The notes under the pieces: generated by a model
What the model saw: only the letters and a program-made list of their open reading frames with translations
The model's database searches: none
Told to the model about the DNA's origin: nothing
Part shown: in pieces, positions 1 to 12,649 of the stretch
How positions within the stretch are numbered: the first letter of the stretch is position 1
How the letters are laid out: each line of letters opens with the position of its first letter
Program-made: the position numbers and the translations under genes
Assembly: GCF_022682495.2 (NCBI RefSeq)
Contig: NC_071391.1
Span: forward strand, 13,677,680-13,741,679
Length of the DNA stretch: 64,000 nt
Direction of reading: 5' to 3'
From: Desmodus rotundus
Taxonomy: Eukaryota > Chordata > Mammalia > Chiroptera > Phyllostomidae

Positions 1-1904
1 TCCATAGAAACCTCTGTCCTCTGGTCAGCAACTGCCTGACTCCTGACTTCCTAACTCTGCTGAGGCTTCTCTTGGGTCTGGTCAGAAGTCCGGCCTGGCT
101 TCAGGCCTGTCCCCGCTTTGTCCCTGCCAGGACCCAGAGCCTCTCTGAACAGCACAGCTCTGAGCCAAAGCTGCTTCTCACCTCACGCTGCCACCTTCCA
201 CACACCACAGGGGGCCTCCCAGGGTCTGCCGCCAACACAGAGCCAGTGGCTGCTCCTCAGCCTCCCAGTGGGGGGCTTAGGGGAAGCCTGTCACACCCAG
301 AGAAGAAGGGATGGGAAAAGCCTCATGGGCCCATCAACCTCCAGCTGGCTGTCGGGGGCCTGAGAAGGACACAGGACGCTGTGGGAGAGCCGTGAGTGGC
401 CATGCACCCAGGCGCTGCCGCAACACCAGCAGGGAGCAAGCAGCCGGAGCTCCGGGCCTCACGGCTGTCTCTCACTCCATGTCAGCCTCAAGTGGGAAAG
501 CCCGAAGGCTGTGAAACCCTGTGTCTGCCATTGCTTTCCTGGGCTCATCAGCCAACCTTCTCAGTCTCTGTATTCTCATCTGCAAAACGGGATGACACCA
601 CTGAGCCCAAGAAGGTTGGTATAAGGGATGTTCTGATGATGTGACAGCTGACAAGGAGCAGAGCCATGGCAGAGCCCACACCCACAGCAGACACCGGGAA
701 TGTGGGCAGTGCCACCTCCTGGGGTTTCTCTCTGCCCGTGGCGGGGGTGGGAACCCAGAAAGGGAAGCAGGAGGACCCAGGGTGGCCACCACCCACCACA
801 TGAGGAACAGAGCCCAGCACAGAGCCACCTGGGTGCCTGCTCATACTATGAGGGACACCCGCTGCCCCGGGCACGAGGCCTGGCCACCAAGGACCCCCTG
901 CCTCCAGAAGCGCTGGCACAGCCCACAGTGGGGCTCGGCCAGAGTGTCCACTCCACGCTGCGGGCAGGCCCCCACTCCCAGCAGCCCCCTCCAGCTTCCC
1001 GGTGTGGACAGCTAGAAGGGAGGCCTGCCTGGGGGCTAGTGAGGTAGGGTCCCAACTTGCCCACCTCACTCACTAAGGGGATCCTGCCAAAGACAAAACA
1101 AAAAAAAGCAAAGCAAAGCAAAGGTGCACAGTGGGGAGCAGTGGGCCTGTAAGGTGAAGGAGGCAGCCAGGCCAGTGATGTGTACCTCTGCAGGGTCTGC
1201 TCTGGCTGGGGGCAGGCACCCCCCTTTCACCTTCCCTTTCCATCAGCTTCAGGAGCCTTCCTAGGGATGGTGGTGCCTGGGCCCACCCGGACCTCCCTCC
1301 CCAGACCCACCCAGACAGAGGCAGGAGGGAGGAAGCAGAAGGCAAGGAAGGGTTGAGGGAGCCCCCTTTGACCTGATCTGAAGGCAGGGCAGCAGGCCGG
1401 AGGTGGGCGAGCAAGTGGGGCTGGGGTCCCTGAGGGCAGGCGAGCCCTGGCTCTGGCTCCAGCTCCAGGCTGCCAGCCTCCCGCTGAGCAAGTCCTAGTT
1501 TGGAGAGCCAGCCGCTGTGGCTGCTCCTCTGCACCCTCCCCCTCGCCACTCTCCTCCCCCCAGCCCGAGACAGACAGCCGTTATGAAAATAACCCATTGG
1601 TAACTGACTGCACTTCCTCTCCCAGTGGCAGCTCCAGGCCCTGCAGTGAGCAGGAGGGTGGGCAGAGGGGCAGACGGGAAGAAACGCGCGCGTGCACACA
1701 CTCACCCGTGCGCGGCACACACACATGGCCTTGCCTACACCCCATAACACTCTTGGAAATTGCTGAAGGTCCCCAAAAGGCTCTGTTTATCCAGGTTATA
1801 GCTATTAATATTTACCATTAGGAATTAAAACTGAGAAATGTTTAAAACGTGCATTAATTTGTTTAAAAATAAGTCTATTATATGTTAATGTAAATGACAT
1901 ACTT
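1..1904. other. DGKZ intron, no gene seen
   Basis: This is GC-rich unique-looking sequence up to about 1750, then AT-rich. Open frames on both strands are short and look random. No DGKZ exon 2 was found. Confidence 0.6.
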
Positions 1905-2960
1905 TTATGAAAATAAACTATATTTTCTAAAACAAAAACAGTGGTGAGAAGGATGGCATGTTTTAATTTTCGCAACTCTCTTCAATGTCTGCTTCAATAG
2001 AAGACAGCTGGATTCTCACGTCTGCCTCTGTGATTAATGTTACAATACGCTGTGTCGGTTGAAGTATATGAAGAAAATTCTGCCTCACGCTGACTACAGT
2101 TAGAAAAGGAAGGATTATTTTAACAGCCTTTTCAAGCAGTTATGGATATTCTTTGCTACTGCATAAAAATATGACAAGTGGTAGTTTCTTAAAGGTTAGT
2201 GGCTATGTGGAATCCAGAACCAACGAACTTTTCACTGCTCTATCTGCACTTTGCGTCTTGTAACATCAGCCACCAGTCACTGGAAAATATTGCTTTGCTG
2301 AGTTATGAAGATCTTCCAAACGTTGACACATTTCATTATACATTACAAAAAAATATCACCCCTGCTAACAATCACTACTGATCTCATTAGGAGGCTCTAA
2401 GTCTTGGGAAGCTAGCTGGCAGCCGTCTAGATAGTGGATACAAGGTTTCCAAAATCTAATTTTCACTCAAAAGCTCACTTTTTATCGGTAGCAACAAATA
2501 CTGATACTGTTTTTGAAGTGACAAGCTCACTTCATTCATTTTGAGAAGACATCTGCCGAAGACCCAACTCGGAGGGGTTTTGTCTGCCAGGTGCTCTTTC
2601 AAGTTAAAATAGTGTTCCTTAAAAAAAGGGACGGGCACAGCTTGCAGAAGTGCTTTTCAAGACAACCCTTATGGTTTGGAGTGCCTCATGTACATCTCAC
2701 ATTGTTCACACAGAATATTCAAAAAGACACATACTCGAGGATCTATATAAAATCGATACTTTTTCCTGCATCTTTTGCCGTCATTGCGAGTGCGGCGTGA
2801 AGGAGACAACGGCTACGAGTTTGCGTTGGGGCCACTGCCTTGGTCTGTGCTGAGGCTCCAGAAGGTTCACCACCATTGCTTCCGCACCGTCAGCACAGAC
2901 ATTAACACGGCGAAAAGGGCACAAGCCGCGGCAGCTCTAAAATGTATCATTAGGAAAATT
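1905..2960 (-). mobile_element. Decayed hAT-superfamily transposase relic (ZBED5/FAM200/GTF2IRD2-like)
   Basis: Read on the minus strand, broken frames spell the landmarks of hAT-derived proteins in the right order. They are CADGAEAM (about 2875-2905), a CLLHAALAM segment in another frame (about 2775-2815), CLLKMNEVSLSLQ (about 2520-2560), a QYFPVTG segment (about 2270-2295), EKAVKIILPF near 2110, and EADVRIQLSSIEADIEE (about 1978-2025) just before a stop. These correspond to the RNase H-like core and the C-terminal hAT dimerisation region. Frameshifts and stops make it non-functional. Whether it is a transposon copy or a retrocopy of a domesticated gene is open. Confidence 0.75.
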
Positions 2961-3079
2961 GGTTGTCTTGACCTCACCAACCCCTAAAGGGTCCAGCTCC
3001 CTTCTCCTCCAGACCCCCAACCACACTTGGAACCCCTGACCCAGCAAACATTCCAAACCCTCCAGTAGAGCAAATGTGG

Positions 3080-3480
3080 CCTCTGCGGTGTGGCACTAGC
3101 TCAGCCTCCTATGCCTGGACACAAACCCTCACCAAGCCAACCTGTTCTCTGCACCCCCTCTGGCTGTGCCTGAGCTCACTGCTGTGTCCCTGCACATGGC
3201 CCACCTCCTGCCTGGAATACTGGCTGCCTTCCCCATCTCATACCCAAATCCCACCCGCTCACAGCTGCCCCAGCCAAGAATACATCCCTCCCACTGATAA
3301 CTTCACACTACCCGTTTGCTCCTCTACCCCTGGGCTCCTGGGAGTCCTGATTCTTTCAAATCCATATGCCTCGTTCTTCCTGCCCACCAGACCACAAACT
3401 CCTTGGGGGCCAGGGGCAAGACCGACTGCATCAGGTATGCCAGCCCAGTGCCTGGCAGTATGAGTCCAGTGTTTACCACT
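3080..3480 (+). mobile_element. L2 3' fragment
   Basis: It contains cctggaatactggctgcctt, ccacaaactccttgggggcc and a terminal gcccagtgcctggcagtatg. Confidence 0.65.
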
Positions 3481-4404
3481 GGTCAGCTCAGGAGGAAGGA
3501 ACAGGGAATTCCGCTGAGGAGGGGCCAAAGCCATAAGGGAAGAGAAGGACTTCCTCCACTCTGGGTACCGCACCCAAGGGCTGACCACAAGACCCTGGCT
3601 GGACCAGACCACTTCTCTTTGTTGGGTACAAGGGGATGGCAACAGCTTTTGTTTTAATGGCCACCTTCCTCTCCTCTCCAAAGGATCTGAAGAGTGACAG
3701 GTGAGGCCTTTTGGGCCGAATGACACTGCCACTCCATGTTCTCTGTGGCTTTCCGTATGAAACCTGGACAGCAGGATATGGCGACATAAAGCCACAGGGT
3801 AAGGGTGGTGGGCAAGGAGGGGAAAGGAGGGATTGCCTCAGATGCTTGGGAGCTGGGTGAGGGCCCTTAGCTCCCAGCTCCTTGCTGACACAGTCTCCCC
3901 TTCACTTCCTGGGTCCCTGTCAAGGCCAGGCTCCTGGCAGGTCCTGGAGAAATGTTTGTGGAGCAAATAACTGAGGCGACTGGCGGGCCGCTTGTGGCCC
4001 AGGATGGCTACGAACATAGTCCAATGCAAAATTGTAAATTTACTTAAAACAGTATGAGTTTTGTGATTACGTGTACAATGTGTGTAATGTGTGGCCCGAC
4101 ATCTCTTCTCCTTCCGGTGCGGCCCAGAGACGCCAACAGGTGGGACGCCCCTGCACTAGAGCCTCCCCTCCGAGCTGTCCTCCCACTGTTCCGAGAATTC
4201 ACTCTGCACCACCCACTCACCCGAGACTGGGCCCCTCCTGTCAGCTGAGTGAGATGCGAAGACCTGGGCCTGGCAGTCACTAGGCCTCTCAGCCCCTCTC
4301 CCACCACCTTTTCATACGGTTTTGCCTTTTATTTGACAAATATATAACTCCCTCTGGGCCAGACACGGTTCTGAGAGTTTTACAAACATTAACTCAATTT
4401 CAGA

Positions 4405-4510
4405 AAAAATATTATTTTCCCTGTTTTACAGATGACGAAACCGAGGCATAGAGAAATAAAATAACTTGCCTGCAGTCACACAGCTAGGGGGTGGTGGAGT
4501 GGGATCCCAA
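4405..4510 (-). repeat. MIR fragment
   Basis: Antisense MIR core: ctgttttacagatgacgaaa, then agtcacacagctag. Confidence 0.7.
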
Positions 4511-5447
4511 CCGAGGAGTCTGCTCCAGGTCTGCGCTCTCACCCCTCTCTGCCTCTGCCTGCGTGTGTCTAACCAAGCGCCGCGGGTCCCCTCGTGCCTG
4601 TGCACTTGGCACCTGGGAGTCTCTCGATCAGGAGTGCCTCTTCCACTCAGTGAACTCGCCTTCATCTATTTCCTCTCGTCTTTTCAAAGTTGGCTCAGAC
4701 ATCGGCTCTGCTGGAAAGTTCTCCCCAGCCCCCCTTCCCACTGGGTTAGCTGCTCCCACGCTCAGGCCCTCCTTGGTTATTCTAGGCCATCAGCGCTGGC
4801 TTACACATCTGTATCCCCGACCAGACTGTGAGCCCCTGGGACTGGTACTGCTGGTAATTGCATCCCCAGAGTCCAGAAGTGCTGGAAGTGGTTTGAAGAG
4901 TGAATGGAGGGAAAAGTGAATGGTCCCGGCTCAGCCTCATGGATCAAGCTGAGAGCAAAGGGCTTCAGGCCAGCACAGGGACCCAGCAGCCGGCAAGCTC
5001 CTGAGGCCTTCCTGTCAGCACCAGGTGGGCAAGTTGCTGGTTTGGGCTGAGCTCTTGTGTCTCAGAGGCACACACTGAAACCGACCCCTGATGGGAGTGT
5101 TACAAGCCCTCTGCTGGCCCCCACGTCCCGCTTGTCTCGTGACCAGCCTCTCTTATTGCCCTCTCTGCTGTCTGCCGCAGGCTCCCATTCCCCATCTGCC
5201 AGGAGCAGCATCCCCCCTCGTTCCTCATTCAAAATTTAACCACCCTCCTGAACCTTCTGGTCACGTTGCTCCCTCCTCTATCCTCTAGAAGATCTTCTCA
5301 CAACCAGCTGTCAGCCCCTGGGGACCAACCCTGTTCCCAGGCTTCCATGCACCCCACATACAGGCTTTTCCCGCTGGCTTTGAGGCAGAAACTGCCCAAA
5401 ACCTCTCCGAGTGGTCTTTTCTAAGGATTTGGACTCAAAGGCCCAGA

Positions 5448-5590
5448 GGGGCTCTGCCTCTGATTAGCTATATGACCTCAAGCCAAGTCTCTTACCCGGT
5501 CTGAGCCTCAACTCCCTTGTTGGATAAGTGGGGGGAATACCTGTCATGTCTTCCTTATGGGAGTGTTGCGAGCTTTAAAGAGAAAGTGTT
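5448..5590 (+). repeat. MIR fragment
   Basis: Sense MIR core: tatgacctcaagccaagtct, then tctgagcctcaactcccttg. Confidence 0.7.
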
Positions 5591-6214
5591 TGTTCCTGGT
5601 AACCAATTCCTTAGTTTACCAAAACTTAAAAGAAAGAAACGAACTCCAGAGGCCTAAAACTTAGGATCACCACTTTGGAGCGCGATTTGGCAACAGCTGC
5701 CTAAGCTGAAGACACACCATGCTGTAAGCACGCCCTGGTGGGGAGAACGCCCAAGGAGACGTGCGCCAGGACAGTTTCTGAAGGACTGCTTGCGAGGGCA
5801 GCAGAACGGCCAACGACCTGGATGCCCACCGACAGGGTGGCGGGCGGGCAAACTACTGCGCACTTACAAAGGGAGTAGAACATGGCAGTGAAAGTGGGTT
5901 CACTAGAGCTCGTGTTTCAAGATGGTTCAGTGTCCAGAACAATGGGAAACCGAGACTGAGAACGTGTTCAGTACAAGCGCATATAAATTCAGCGGAAAGC
6001 CACATGAAACAGTACTGCATATTGCTACGGACACATACCTATGTAGGGAATCATTTCAGAACTGGCATGGGAATGTAAACACACACACAAGAGGCAGGCC
6101 TGCGGTCTCCTCGAGGGCGGGGGACATGGGGGCCTCCAGCACTCTCTACAGTGAACATGGCATGGTGGTTAAGCTCTGACCAAGCTAACTGGTGGTGTGA
6201 CATTACTCTGGGAT

Positions 6215-6437
6215 TTTTTAAGATTTTATTAATTTATTATAAGAGGGGAAGGGAGGGAGAAGGAGAGGCAGAGAAATATCATTGTGTGAAAGACACATTT
6301 ATCAGTGACCTCTCGCACGTCCCCAACTGGGTACCTGGCCTGCAACCCTGGCATGTGCCCTTGCAGGGAATCGAACTGGCAACCTTTCCGCCTGTGGGAT
6401 GATGCCCAACCCACTGAGCCACACCTGTCAGGGCTAC
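6215..6437 (-). mobile_element. Bat Ves-type tRNA-derived SINE
   Basis: The A-rich tail lies to the left (ttaagattttattaatttatta in antisense) and the tRNA-like head to the right, ending cagggc at 6436. Antisense box B reads gggaatcgaactgg. A short repeat, tactctg, appears on both flanks (about 6204 and 6437). Confidence 0.75.
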
Positions 6438-7487
6438 TCTGTATACTTTTCTAATTGCAAAATACTTAATGCTTTAAAAATATTTAAAAATAATTTTTAG
6501 AAAGACATCTGGGGGAAGAACAGCTCTCTGAGATTGCCGTGGGTCTCCCACGGATGGCATGGAACCGAGTGTATTCCTCACACTGTTAGTAGAAACCCCA
6601 TGTCGTGGGACAGGAAGGAAGGTCTCCCCCTAAAGGATGCCTTCCAGAGGAGGGTGAGTGGGTGGCAGGTTGTATCAGCCGGGTGTCTGTGTGGGCTGGA
6701 GAGCAGGAACCAGCTTGCCCCCTTTCACAACCGCCCCCACCTCAGTGAAATGTCAGCAAGCTGGGGAAGGGGGGCGGAGAGACAGGCAAGCTGTTAACCC
6801 AGGAGATGCTGGGGCGTGGGCGGAGAAGGCCCAGGCTCCCAGACAGCTATTTCGGCATGTGCTGCGATTGCAGCACGGGCAGGGGAAGGGCCTCTACGTG
6901 GGAGCTCTGAACTGGTGCTCTGCCAGGAGCAAGGGGGAGGAGGCCACTGGAAGGGGGGGGGGGAGGGCTCTGGGGCCCACGCTCTCTTTTCAGATCTCTC
7001 CCCACGAGGCGCTGGGTGCTGACAAGGCGCCCTGTGCTCCCCTCCTGAGCACCTCTCCCTAGGCTGCAGGCCACCCTCTGACCCCAGGGTGATCTCAGGG
7101 GCTCCTTGAAACACGTCCCTTCGGTCTTCCACTTCCTGTACTTTGAAAGCAAGAGAAAAGGTCACAGACATGCCCCCCCCCCCTGCCCCCACACCATGCA
7201 GACCCAGCCAGGGAGCCACAGGGCAACTAGTCTCTACTCAAGGGTCTCCCCGAGCCCAGCCCTGCTCCCCGGGAGGTCAGGATCTCAGTGGCAGTTCTCC
7301 CTCAGGGTCCAGGAGCAAACCACTGCATGGGTGTTACTCCATTCCCACACAAGACAAAATTCTCTCAGTCTCATGTGCCCTCACACCCTTTGCCAGGCCC
7401 CACCACCTTGGGATGAGAAAATTTTAAAAAGGAAGAAAAGAGTGCTAGTGAGCAGGGCAGCCTGGCGCTGCAAACACATCCTGGAGT

Positions 7488-7630
7488 CTGGGCTCCAGGG
7501 AGAGCTGCAAGATCCTGGCCGTGCCCCTGACCTTGGTTTCTCCTCCATAAAATGGGAATAAAAACAACTGACTATAAGGTTGTTGTGAGGACTACACAAA
7601 ACTGGATTTCAAAGCTTCTGGCAACTGTTA
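7488..7630 (+). repeat. MIR fragment
   Basis: It shows ctcctccataaaatgggaat and ggttgttgtgaggactacac. Confidence 0.65.
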
Positions 7631-7704
7631 TTTGCTAAAAAAAAGATGCGCTGGCTCATCACTCACCTGGTTGCAGGGGTGTGTAGAGGAAGGTGGGAGT
7701 GTGT

Positions 7705-7731
7705 CCCCCCCGCCCCCCCCCCCCCCCCCCC
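7705..7731. repeat. Poly-C tract with one G
   Basis: A run of about 26 C with a single G at 7712, in a DGKZ intron. Confidence 0.95.
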
Positions 7732-10700
7732 GCACCAGGCCACAGGGCCCTTGGTCTCACTCAAACCTGCTCTGCATCACCTAACCTTGTCTCTGGAGTC
7801 ACAGCTGAGGAAGGAGGCAGAAAGGAATGATGGCAGAATGATAGCCCCTCCAGGGAAATGGTCACTACACTGGCCTATCCTTTCCCCAGCTGAAACTGCC
7901 ATGCAGGCCCCATGCTGAGAGCCACAGAGGAAGCAATCCAGGGGAGCAAAAAATGAGTGCTTGGTACCACTCCGGGGTGCACCCCCACTAATCCCACCCA
8001 GGAACAAGGGGAGCTGGTGAGCCTGGATGCAGGCGTAGCGGTCCCCCTTCTTATCCACACTGTCCCCTCCCACGCTGACTTAGAGAATTGCTCAGGCGGC
8101 AGTAGCAGCCTCCAGGAGGAGAGGCAGAGGGCAGGTTAAAACCTGCCAGATGAAGATTTCTCAGAAAGCAGGAAAGGCTTTGGGGTCCTGTGACGTGATA
8201 CAAACTGACATAACCCTGGAGTCAGGGGACTGGCAATGGAGTCCTGGATAAACCTAGCCAGCTGTGAGACCTTGGCCCAGTCAAGGCCACCTCACTGGGA
8301 CTCAATCTTCAGGGAGGAGGAGGGGTTGGGCCAGGTGACAGGGAAGCTCCTGCTCAACCTGCCTTTTGCCACATTCTGATTGGCTCCACCCTGGTAGCCA
8401 GAGTATCAGGTAACTCACAAGTAGGACGTGTCTGTACGTTTGAAGGTCCACCCAGTCTTTGGTGCTAGTGGATAGCAGGAAGGAGAATCTCTCCTTCCCG
8501 GCCCTCCCCACAATGGTGGCTGTTGCCCCCTTGTGTTGCTATAGGATACTGCAAGGCAAGTTCACCATCAGCTTCTGGACCTTGAAAGTCTTGTGGTTGT
8601 GAGGAGGGTATAGGGATCAGACCTCTGCTTCTCCTAGGGACCAGCACACGCCAAGCCTCTGGGCAGGCAGGCCCACTCACCTCCTCTTCTGCTTGGGTAG
8701 TGACTGGCGAATCCTGGAGAGGGCTCCAGGAAGCCAAGGAGGGCAGGCCTGTTTCTTTCTGCTCCCCACCTCCAGCTGCCCAGGGCCTAGCCTTTCTCTG
8801 ACTGGGGTCACTCAGTCCTTCCTCTGCCTTGCCTGGGAAGACACCCACTCTTGTGCTCTCTTTGCCAACCTGGGAGTCCTGGGCGACTTCGCATCTGAGA
8901 GCTGGCCTTTCTGGAGCCTGGCACAGAGAGAAAATGGCAAGAGTTGCCCTCCTCCTCCTGGACCTGTAAGCCAGAGACTGGCAGCTGTGTGGCAGCAGAG
9001 GAAGACTGTGACAGTCCTACCCTACCCTGTTCCTGACCTTGGCCAGGTCCGCCCTGGCACAGGACATGGCATAGGGAGCAGGCTGAGTGAGCTGAACTCG
9101 GCTCAGCCACCGAGGCCCATTTTCCTTCCTAAACTGGTGGGATCCCAGGGACTCTCTGTCTTGCACCTGCCTCCCTTGGTCACCTGGGTCACTCCCAGTG
9201 TAAGCCTGAGCAAGACAAACCACCTAAAGAGGCTCCTTTTGCTCCAGACATGCCGGCGCCATGGACAGATATTCTCATCTCTGAGTGTGAGGCATCCCCT
9301 CTCAGTCATTGCAAAACCAACCCAACCTGGGACTGCTTCTGCTCAGGCTGCCCGGGGGGCACCCTCTGCCTGCCTGGACTCGGGGACCATGCCCACTTGG
9401 GGCCATGTGGCATCACCTCTAAATGGGACCTATTGTTTCAAACTCGTTCTACAGGTGCATTTCCTGCCCTCGGGGAATGGATGACTTTGAGCACTAATGA
9501 AGGGCAGGGGTGGCAGAGCCAGGGAGCCAGCTCCCAGAGACTCTGCAGGCTGAGGCGCCTATGTCTAGATGTTTAAAGGACCAGGGAAGTTCTGATGGCC
9601 CTGGGGGCAAAACCAGCTCATCCACAAGCTGTGTGACCTGCCCAGGATCAGGCTGCCAGGACCAGGCCAAAGGATCAGCACGTCTTCCCTCCAGCTCCAG
9701 GGCTCTGGAGGACAAGGAGGGGGCAGAGCCAACGTCCCTCCTCTTCGGACTGACCACCCCTTAGGCCAAGAGAATGTGAAAGGTAAGCATGGAGGAAAAG
9801 CCAGATGCTCTGGGATTAGGGCACGGCCCATACCCCCTCTTCCGGGAGGGGGCTGGTGGTTCCCAGCAAGGACAGGAGACGTGGGATGGAGCTGGGGAGC
9901 ATCATGACAGCTTTGTGTCTTACTGGGCTCAAGTAGGGGACAGGGCAAGCTGCTCCCTAGGTTTCAAGAAGGTGAAGCCAGTTGTGAGGGGCTGAGGTGG
10001 GCTTTAAGGAAAAGCCTCTTGAGAAAGATGCCAAAGAGGCTGTTCAGAGACTGTTCTACCCGACTGGACCAGGGGAGCAAACACACTGTGCTGCCCAGGT
10101 GCCACCACTGCGCCTCCCAAGCCCGCAGCAGAGAGTGCTAATTGGTTATACAGAGAACTTCCCCACTGAGCCTCGATCCGATGCAGACTTCTCAACACCG
10201 ATCCCGCGGCCACCACCAAGGTATGTCATCCTCGAGGCTTCCTTCTGGCCGCTGTCTACTCACTCAGCATGCCCCTCAGCCCCACGGTTTGAGGTGTGCA
10301 TGGGAGGGGAGGGGAGCAGGATGGGGGAAAGGCAGAAGGTGGGCATCCGACGGGAGGTGAGAGCAGGTTAGGAATGAGCACGGAGCCTGGGGAAAAGATG
10401 GAGGGGTGGGTTCGGCTGGGGCACTGGGGACTTTTGCCTGAGACTGGCAACCAGTAAAGGTAGCAGGACTAACTAAACAGTATTAAAGAGGCAGTGCCCA
10501 GGGCAGGCGCACTGTTCCAAATGCTTGTCCTTGCCCCCCAGCCCCCATCAAAGCGAAGGGAGGTCAGCCCCCGTGGGCATGTGATTCTCTGCGTTCCCAG
10601 GCCTGTCAGGGAAAACTCTTTTCCTCCACTGCCCCCTCCCCAACTCCACTGGGTTTTCCAAATGTATTCATTTCTGAATGTTCCACTGCCCCGGCACAGG

Positions 10701-10796
10701 GCTACCACACAGAAGGCACTCCTTACGTGCTTCTGGAGGTGCTTCAGGCCTTCTTCTCATTAAACATCCTATTGGATCACTTAGCAGCCCCAGAGT

Positions 10797-10968
10797 GATG
10801 TAAGCTGTGGTTCGCAAACTTGGTAGCACATCAAAAACATGTGGGAAGCTGTGAAAAAAACGTCCACATCCCACCTCCAGTCACATATGCCAAGGATAAG
10901 ATCTAGGGATTTGTATTTCCGACAGGTCCCTAGGTCATTGTGACGTTTGGGAACCTGATATAGAAAAA
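10797..10968 (+). mobile_element. MER5-like hAT MITE
   Basis: It carries gtggttcgcaaacttggtag, gatctagggatttgtatttc and acaggtccctaggtcattgt, a diverged MER5 pattern. Confidence 0.5.
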
Positions 10969-10972
10969 GGGG

Positions 10973-11140
10973 TGTGGGTTTTGGAGTCAGACTAGAGTTC
11001 AAATTCTATCTCTGCCTCTTTTCTACGTGACCCTGGGAAGACTCCTTACAGCTTTTGAGTCTGTATTTTTCTCATCTATAAAAATGGAGAAATAACACCT
11101 ATCCCGCTTATTTTAGAGAACTACGTAAAGGTATTTGTTG
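10973..11140 (+). repeat. MIR fragment
   Basis: It shows tttggagtcagactagagtt, cgtgaccctgggaagactcc and tctcatctataaaaatggag. Confidence 0.75.
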
Positions 11141-12649
11141 TTTTTCTTGCTTCTTGTTCTTTCTCCTGAATGTGCCTGAGATCCCTACACCCACAAGCCT
11201 GTACCCATCAGAAGGGGCACAGCCTGGGTCGGTAAAGCCCAAGACTTGGTACCCTGTGGGCAGGGACAGGAAGCCTCTGGCGGAGCCCCTCCCTCCCCGT
11301 CTGAAGCCTGTGAACACTGGAGGCTACATCCTGCAGGGCTGGGTGTAAACTGCTCGCTCCATCTTGCAGCGCTTTGGGTGACAAAACAAGAGGTAGTGGA
11401 AGCTTTGCTCCCGTCCCCATTTCATGTGACACCGAAGTCCCCATGGCTTCACAAGAGCACTCAGAGCTCCATCTGCCAGTGTGAGGCTCCAGGCCTGTGG
11501 GCGTGCTTGGCAACACAGTGCAGGTGCAAAGAGCAGGGCCCTGGCTAGGGTGAGGTGGGTGGAGGGCATAGGTCAGCACTACAGGGATGCCAACCAGCAC
11601 AACGGGAGAAGAATGCCCATGTTCGTGGTGGTAAAGTCTACCCTGGGAAGAGACAGGGTAAAGCTCATGGGGGCCAAATGCCACGAAGCCCGGGCAACTG
11701 AAGAAAAGTGAGCGGGAGGCCTTGGGCAGACTCCAAGCGGTCAGAGTCCAGTATGAGTTGGCTTTGGGGTCCTTAGCTGATTGGCCGCAAGCTCCTCAGC
11801 CAATGGAGGGCAGGGGGGCAGTCAGGAGAAAGTCCAGGGAGCCAGGTGGGGTACTCATGGGGCTCCACCTTCCCTCACCTTACACAAGGGCCGCACCAGC
11901 AGGAAGCGGCTCCCAGACAGTTCGGCACACATGACACGAACCGCCTGCACTCACTCTTTCCACACCCTCCCCCGGTTCCTCACCAGGGTCTCGGTCAAAG
12001 CCCTGTTACTGGCACAAGATGGTGACATTTGGTGTGCAGGGGAGGTGGGCAAGATGGAGCTTAACAGTCAGCACAGATGCCAGACTGCAGCCCACCCCAT
12101 CCCTTTTCCAGAAAGGAAGGACTGAAAGGTAGGGGGAGAGGTCCCTATGCCTAGCAGAGATGGAGGGTGGGGTCTCTCTGCTAATTAAGAGTACAGTAGA
12201 ACAGGTGGCCAGGCACCCCCAACTCCAAGGAGAGGCTTACAATGTTGAGCGATTCAATCAGTGACCAGGGCTCCAGGACAGGCGTGTGCCCTATCAGTAT
12301 CAGCAAGGCCATGTTCTACAGATGTCACGACGTGGTGGTAGGCAACGGGCCCCCCCTGAGGTCCAGGGGAGCGGCCAGATCCCCCACCTCACCGGGGCCA
12401 GGAGGCTCAGAGGGGACCCTGTTCTATCAGTGCCAAGAAGGGGTGAGTGACCAGTCCTGGGGTCCTACCTGCTGGTGGCAGGGGGTTGAGGTGATCCTGC
12501 CTCCCTGCTGGAGAGTTGGAAGCTGACCCTGCCTTGGTACCACGAAGGAGGCGCGCTAAGTTGCCGGTGCCAGGGAATGATCCCCACTCGGTGCCAGTGC
12601 CAGGACGCTGGAGGATGACCCCCACGCGGAACCCACGCCAAGACAGCCC

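Larger units (their letters stand above)
6440..12640. other. DGKZ intron with scattered repeats only
   Basis: It holds two MIR pieces, a MER5-like piece, poly-C and poly-G tracts and otherwise unassigned sequence. The longest frame (plus, about 8693-9484) has no start context, family motif or splice-site pattern that would make it a gene. Confidence 0.6.

Noticed and set aside
8693..9484. 263-codon open frame on the plus strand
   Set aside because: It lies inside a DGKZ intron, has no family motif, and resembles chance frames in GC-rich DNA.
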